Assembly: GCA_023213395.1 (NCBI GenBank)
Contig: CM041465.1
Coordinates: 47,003,741 to 47,067,740 of the forward strand
Direction: 5' to 3'
DNA from: Cycas panzhihuaensis
Taxonomy: Eukaryota; Cycadophyta
Length of the DNA stretch: 64,000 nt
The notes under the pieces: generated by a model
Told to the model about the DNA's origin: nothing
What the model saw: the letters and a program-made list of their open reading frames with translations, nothing else
Database searches by the model: none
In this document: positions 61,540-64,000 of the stretch, one piece after another
Numbering within the stretch: the stretch's first letter is position 1
Layout: each line of letters starts with the position of its first letter
Translations under genes and position numbers: made by a program

Positions 61540-62420
61540 GAATGGTAATATATTTTTAATCGACTGCCATTGATTAAGGTAGGCACCCTGTACCCATTCA
61601 CCTCTCATAATTGTACTCATCCATTAGGATAAATACATTCCACTTGATAAGGTCATAGCCATCGTGGTTTCAACTTCTCGGGATGGGTGTGAAATTTGTT
61701 GTCGTACAATAACACCTGGTCTCCTTCCTTAAATTGAGGGCATCTAAGATGACGATCATTCCATGTCTTTTGCCTTGTCTTCTTGATTTCTTGTAACCAT
61801 TTTGATTTTTGTCGATCCTCATCTAATTGAATTAGTTGCCATAATCGTTCTCATAAGGATTCAGTGTCATCTAATCGACAAGCCAATGCGATTCTCAGGC
61901 TAGGAATATGGAATTCAATAGGAAGTATTGCTTCTATCCTGTACACCAACTTAAATGGTGTGTGTCCAGTGGCTTGTTTATATGTTGTGTAGAATGCCCA
62001 TAGAATTGAAGGTGGTTTCTCTGCCCAATCTGATCTGCCAACGTCATAAATTTTTCTTAAGCAAATTTTCAAGATCTTGTTAGAACTTTCTGCTTGTCCA
62101 TTTGCACGAGGATAATAGGGTGTGGATTTGTGATAAATAATTAGGAATGTTTCTGTTAATTCCTTAATAGCTTCATTGAGGAAATGGGCTCCTTGGTCGC
62201 TAATTAACTCAATTGGACATCTAAATCTTGTGATAATGACCTCATAGAGGAGCCAAGCTATACTAGTCGCATCTGCCTTATGTAAGAGTCTGGCTTCTAC
62301 CCATTTTGTTGCATAGTTCGTGGCTACCAAAATGTAATGGGCTTACATCCTTCGTGCTATTGGTTTGATAGGTTCGATGAAATCTTAACCCCATTTTTCG
62401 AAGTGCATTAGGGGAAAGAT
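61540..62420 (-). pseudogene. int: Gypsy integrase, catalytic triad preserved
   Basis: On the - strand: DFIEPIKPIARR (about 62390) gives the first Asp. The open frame 62330-61851 holds ISDQGAHF with the second Asp and GQAESSNK with the Glu, at D-X35-E spacing. Then come WAFYTTYKQATGHTPFKLVY and a C-terminal part with FKEGDQVLLYDNKF (about 61725) and VECIYPNG, ending near NGSRLKIYYHS (about 61545). Unlike the other two gypsy integrases here, none of the three catalytic acids is lost. A few stops remain, mostly former Trp or Gln codons. Confidence 0.87.
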
Positions 62421-62699
62421 TGGGTTTAATGGGTTGTAGTCTCCTCATTTGGATTTCTTGACCCTTTGACAATGATCACATTTTTTCACCCAATCTCTTA
62501 TGTTTTCAAAAAGAGTTGGGCATTAGAATCTAGTTGTTAGAATTTTTCTTTGGATATATTTTGGATCTGTGTGTCCTCCTGCAACTCTCTCGTGGGTCTG
62601 AGATATCACTTAGTTCACCTCATGGGGACAAATACATCGTTGTAAAACATCATCTGGGCCTAGTCAGTATAACTCTCCTTCGATCAGTTGGTAAGGCTC

Positions 62700-64000
62700 T
62701 GCTTTTCTTACTAGGTTTCATTTTTGGGTTTTATCCATATTTGGAGGATATTGTCTTGTGACTAGGAATTCGATTATGTCTCGATACCATTATATAGGAA
62801 CTGATTCGATATTGAAGAGTACTGCATCTGGGAAGTCATCTAGTACTCTTACAGCCTTTTCACCATTGTGGATTTAGGAAAGTTGATTGGGGATGATATG
62901 TGCTTTTTCCGATTTTATTACAATTTGGAAAGTGAATTCTTGAAATAACATAAGCCAACGACTAATACGTCCCCTTAGTAATGGTTTGTTGACTAGATAT
63001 ATGAGTGCCTGATGGTCTACATAAAATACAAAAGCTCTTCTCGTTCTGTTCTCATATAATTTTGTTCCGCTCTAGTCAATTTCTTGCTTACAAAGTATAT
63101 AGGCCGATTCACATTGTTTTCACTAGGCTGGGCTAAAACACAACCAATTGCATATCAGGAAGCGTCAATGTATACATGAAATATTTTGTTTCAGTCTGAG
63201 AAATGTAACATAGAAGTTGAAGCTATTGCATGTTTTAGGGTCTCAAATGCTTTTTGTTGTTTCGAACCCCATTGCCAGTCTGTTTCCTTCTTGAGGAGAT
63301 CCTCTAATGGTCCTGCTATTTGAACATGCCCTTTTACGAATTTGCGGTAGTAATTGGTTAACCTTACAAATCCTTTAATTTGCTTTTGGTTCTGGGGTTG
63401 GGAAAAATGTAGAATGGCTGCCACCTTTGCTGGGTCTGTCATTAATCCTTCCTTGCTAATAACATGTCCCAGAAGATTGCCAAAGGGTACTACAAAAGTA
63501 CATTTCTCTGGGTTTAAGCATAGCTTATTTTCTCTACAGGTTTGTAGCATTGTTCTCAAATTTTCTATATGGTTTTTCATTATACCATATAGGGTCCAAT
63601 CATCTAAGAATAAGGCGATAGTTTTCCCCACTAATTTCTTGAATATGTTGAGTATAATTCTTTGGAAGGTTGTTAGAGCATCGGTGAGTCCAAACGGCGT
63701 AACTCGATATGCATAAGTTTCCCATTCAATTACAAAGGTTGTTTTGTGTTGATTCTCAATTGCAATGCTCACGTGATTGTATCTACTAAGCCCATCTGTG
63801 AAAGAATAAACTTCCTTTCCCCATATGGTTTCCAGAATGTCTTCTATGAAGGGAATGGGAAAGGGGTCTTTGTGACTTTGTTAAATTGTCAGTAGTCCAC
63901 ACATATACTCGACTCTTCCCATTTTTCTTGGGTACTACCACTATGGGGCTTACCTAATCACTATATTCAATTTCATATATGTATCCTGCCCGAAGCATTT
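62700..64000 (-). pseudogene. pol: Gypsy RT and RNase H, partial at the window edge
   Basis: RT enters at the window end with SPIVVVPKKNGKSRVYVWTT (about 63955-63895), then a frameshift near 63880. A frame of 193 codons follows (63772-63191), with YRVTPFGLTDALTTFQRI, the catalytic FLDDW, LCLNPEKCTFVVPFGNLLGH and LTNYYRKFVKG. A stop separates RNase H (about 63185-62900), which starts FHVYIDAS and has NRPIYFVSKKLTRAEQNY. The order and motifs are standard for gypsy pol. Confidence 0.9.

Larger units (their letters stand above)
59265..64000 (-). mobile_element. Ty3/gypsy element on the - strand, runs off the window end
   Basis: On the - strand from 64000 downward: RT, RNase H, integrase, an additional ORF, and a region that should be the 3' LTR (about 59950-59280). 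It is the best preserved gypsy of the window, with long open RT and integrase frames. The 5' part lies outside. The junction with the copia half-element is near 59265, but the exact LTR ends cannot be fixed without the partner LTR. Confidence 0.82.

Overview
The window is plant nuclear DNA, most likely from a gymnosperm. The evidence is one intact, intronless PLS-DYW pentatricopeptide (PPR) gene of land-plant type, lying in AT-rich sequence made almost entirely of old, nested, stop-riddled LTR retrotransposons. The transposon copies are poor in CpG and full of C-to-T and G-to-A changes, as expected for long-methylated repeats. The assignment to conifers or another gymnosperm is inference from the retrotransposon gag/pol style and the DYW tail. 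No rRNA, tRNA, CRISPR or bacterial-type gene was seen.

Layout. 1-3768 holds nothing I recognise. 3769-19797 is a Ty3/gypsy element on the + strand (LTR, PBS, gag, pol, an extra ORF, PPT, LTR). Its 5' LTR has swollen from about 376 bp to 1.8 kb because a short TA tract became about 1.5 kb of mixed TA/TG/TATG microsatellite. Its gag is split by a 6.06-kb copia-like element (6381-12436) that carries a gag-like ORF but no recognisable pol. 19798-22900 holds an unrecognised decayed sequence with two kinds of tandem repeat. 22905-24675 is the 5' end of a copia element on the - strand.

24683-43048 is a nest. The outermost element is a non-coding LTR element on the + strand. Inside it are a gypsy chromovirus on the - strand (25516-32090, TSD TTATA) and a copia element on the - strand (35121-42221). 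Inside the copia element is a small gag-only element on the + strand (38442-41392), flanked by an exact 78-bp direct repeat.

43049-49320 is a 5'-truncated gypsy element on the + strand. The end of its integrase is followed by two inverted extra copies of the same segment. 49323-50427 is a chromodomain remnant with a probable LTR. 52202-54787 is the PPR-DYW gene, the only gene here that looks functional for the host. 57056-59260 is the 3' half of a copia element on the - strand. From about 59265 to the window end is a gypsy element on the - strand, the best preserved gypsy in the window.

The transposons do not form a pathway. They record repeated insertion, deletion and rearrangement around one low-copy gene, whose product is expected to edit RNA (C to U) in mitochondria or plastids.
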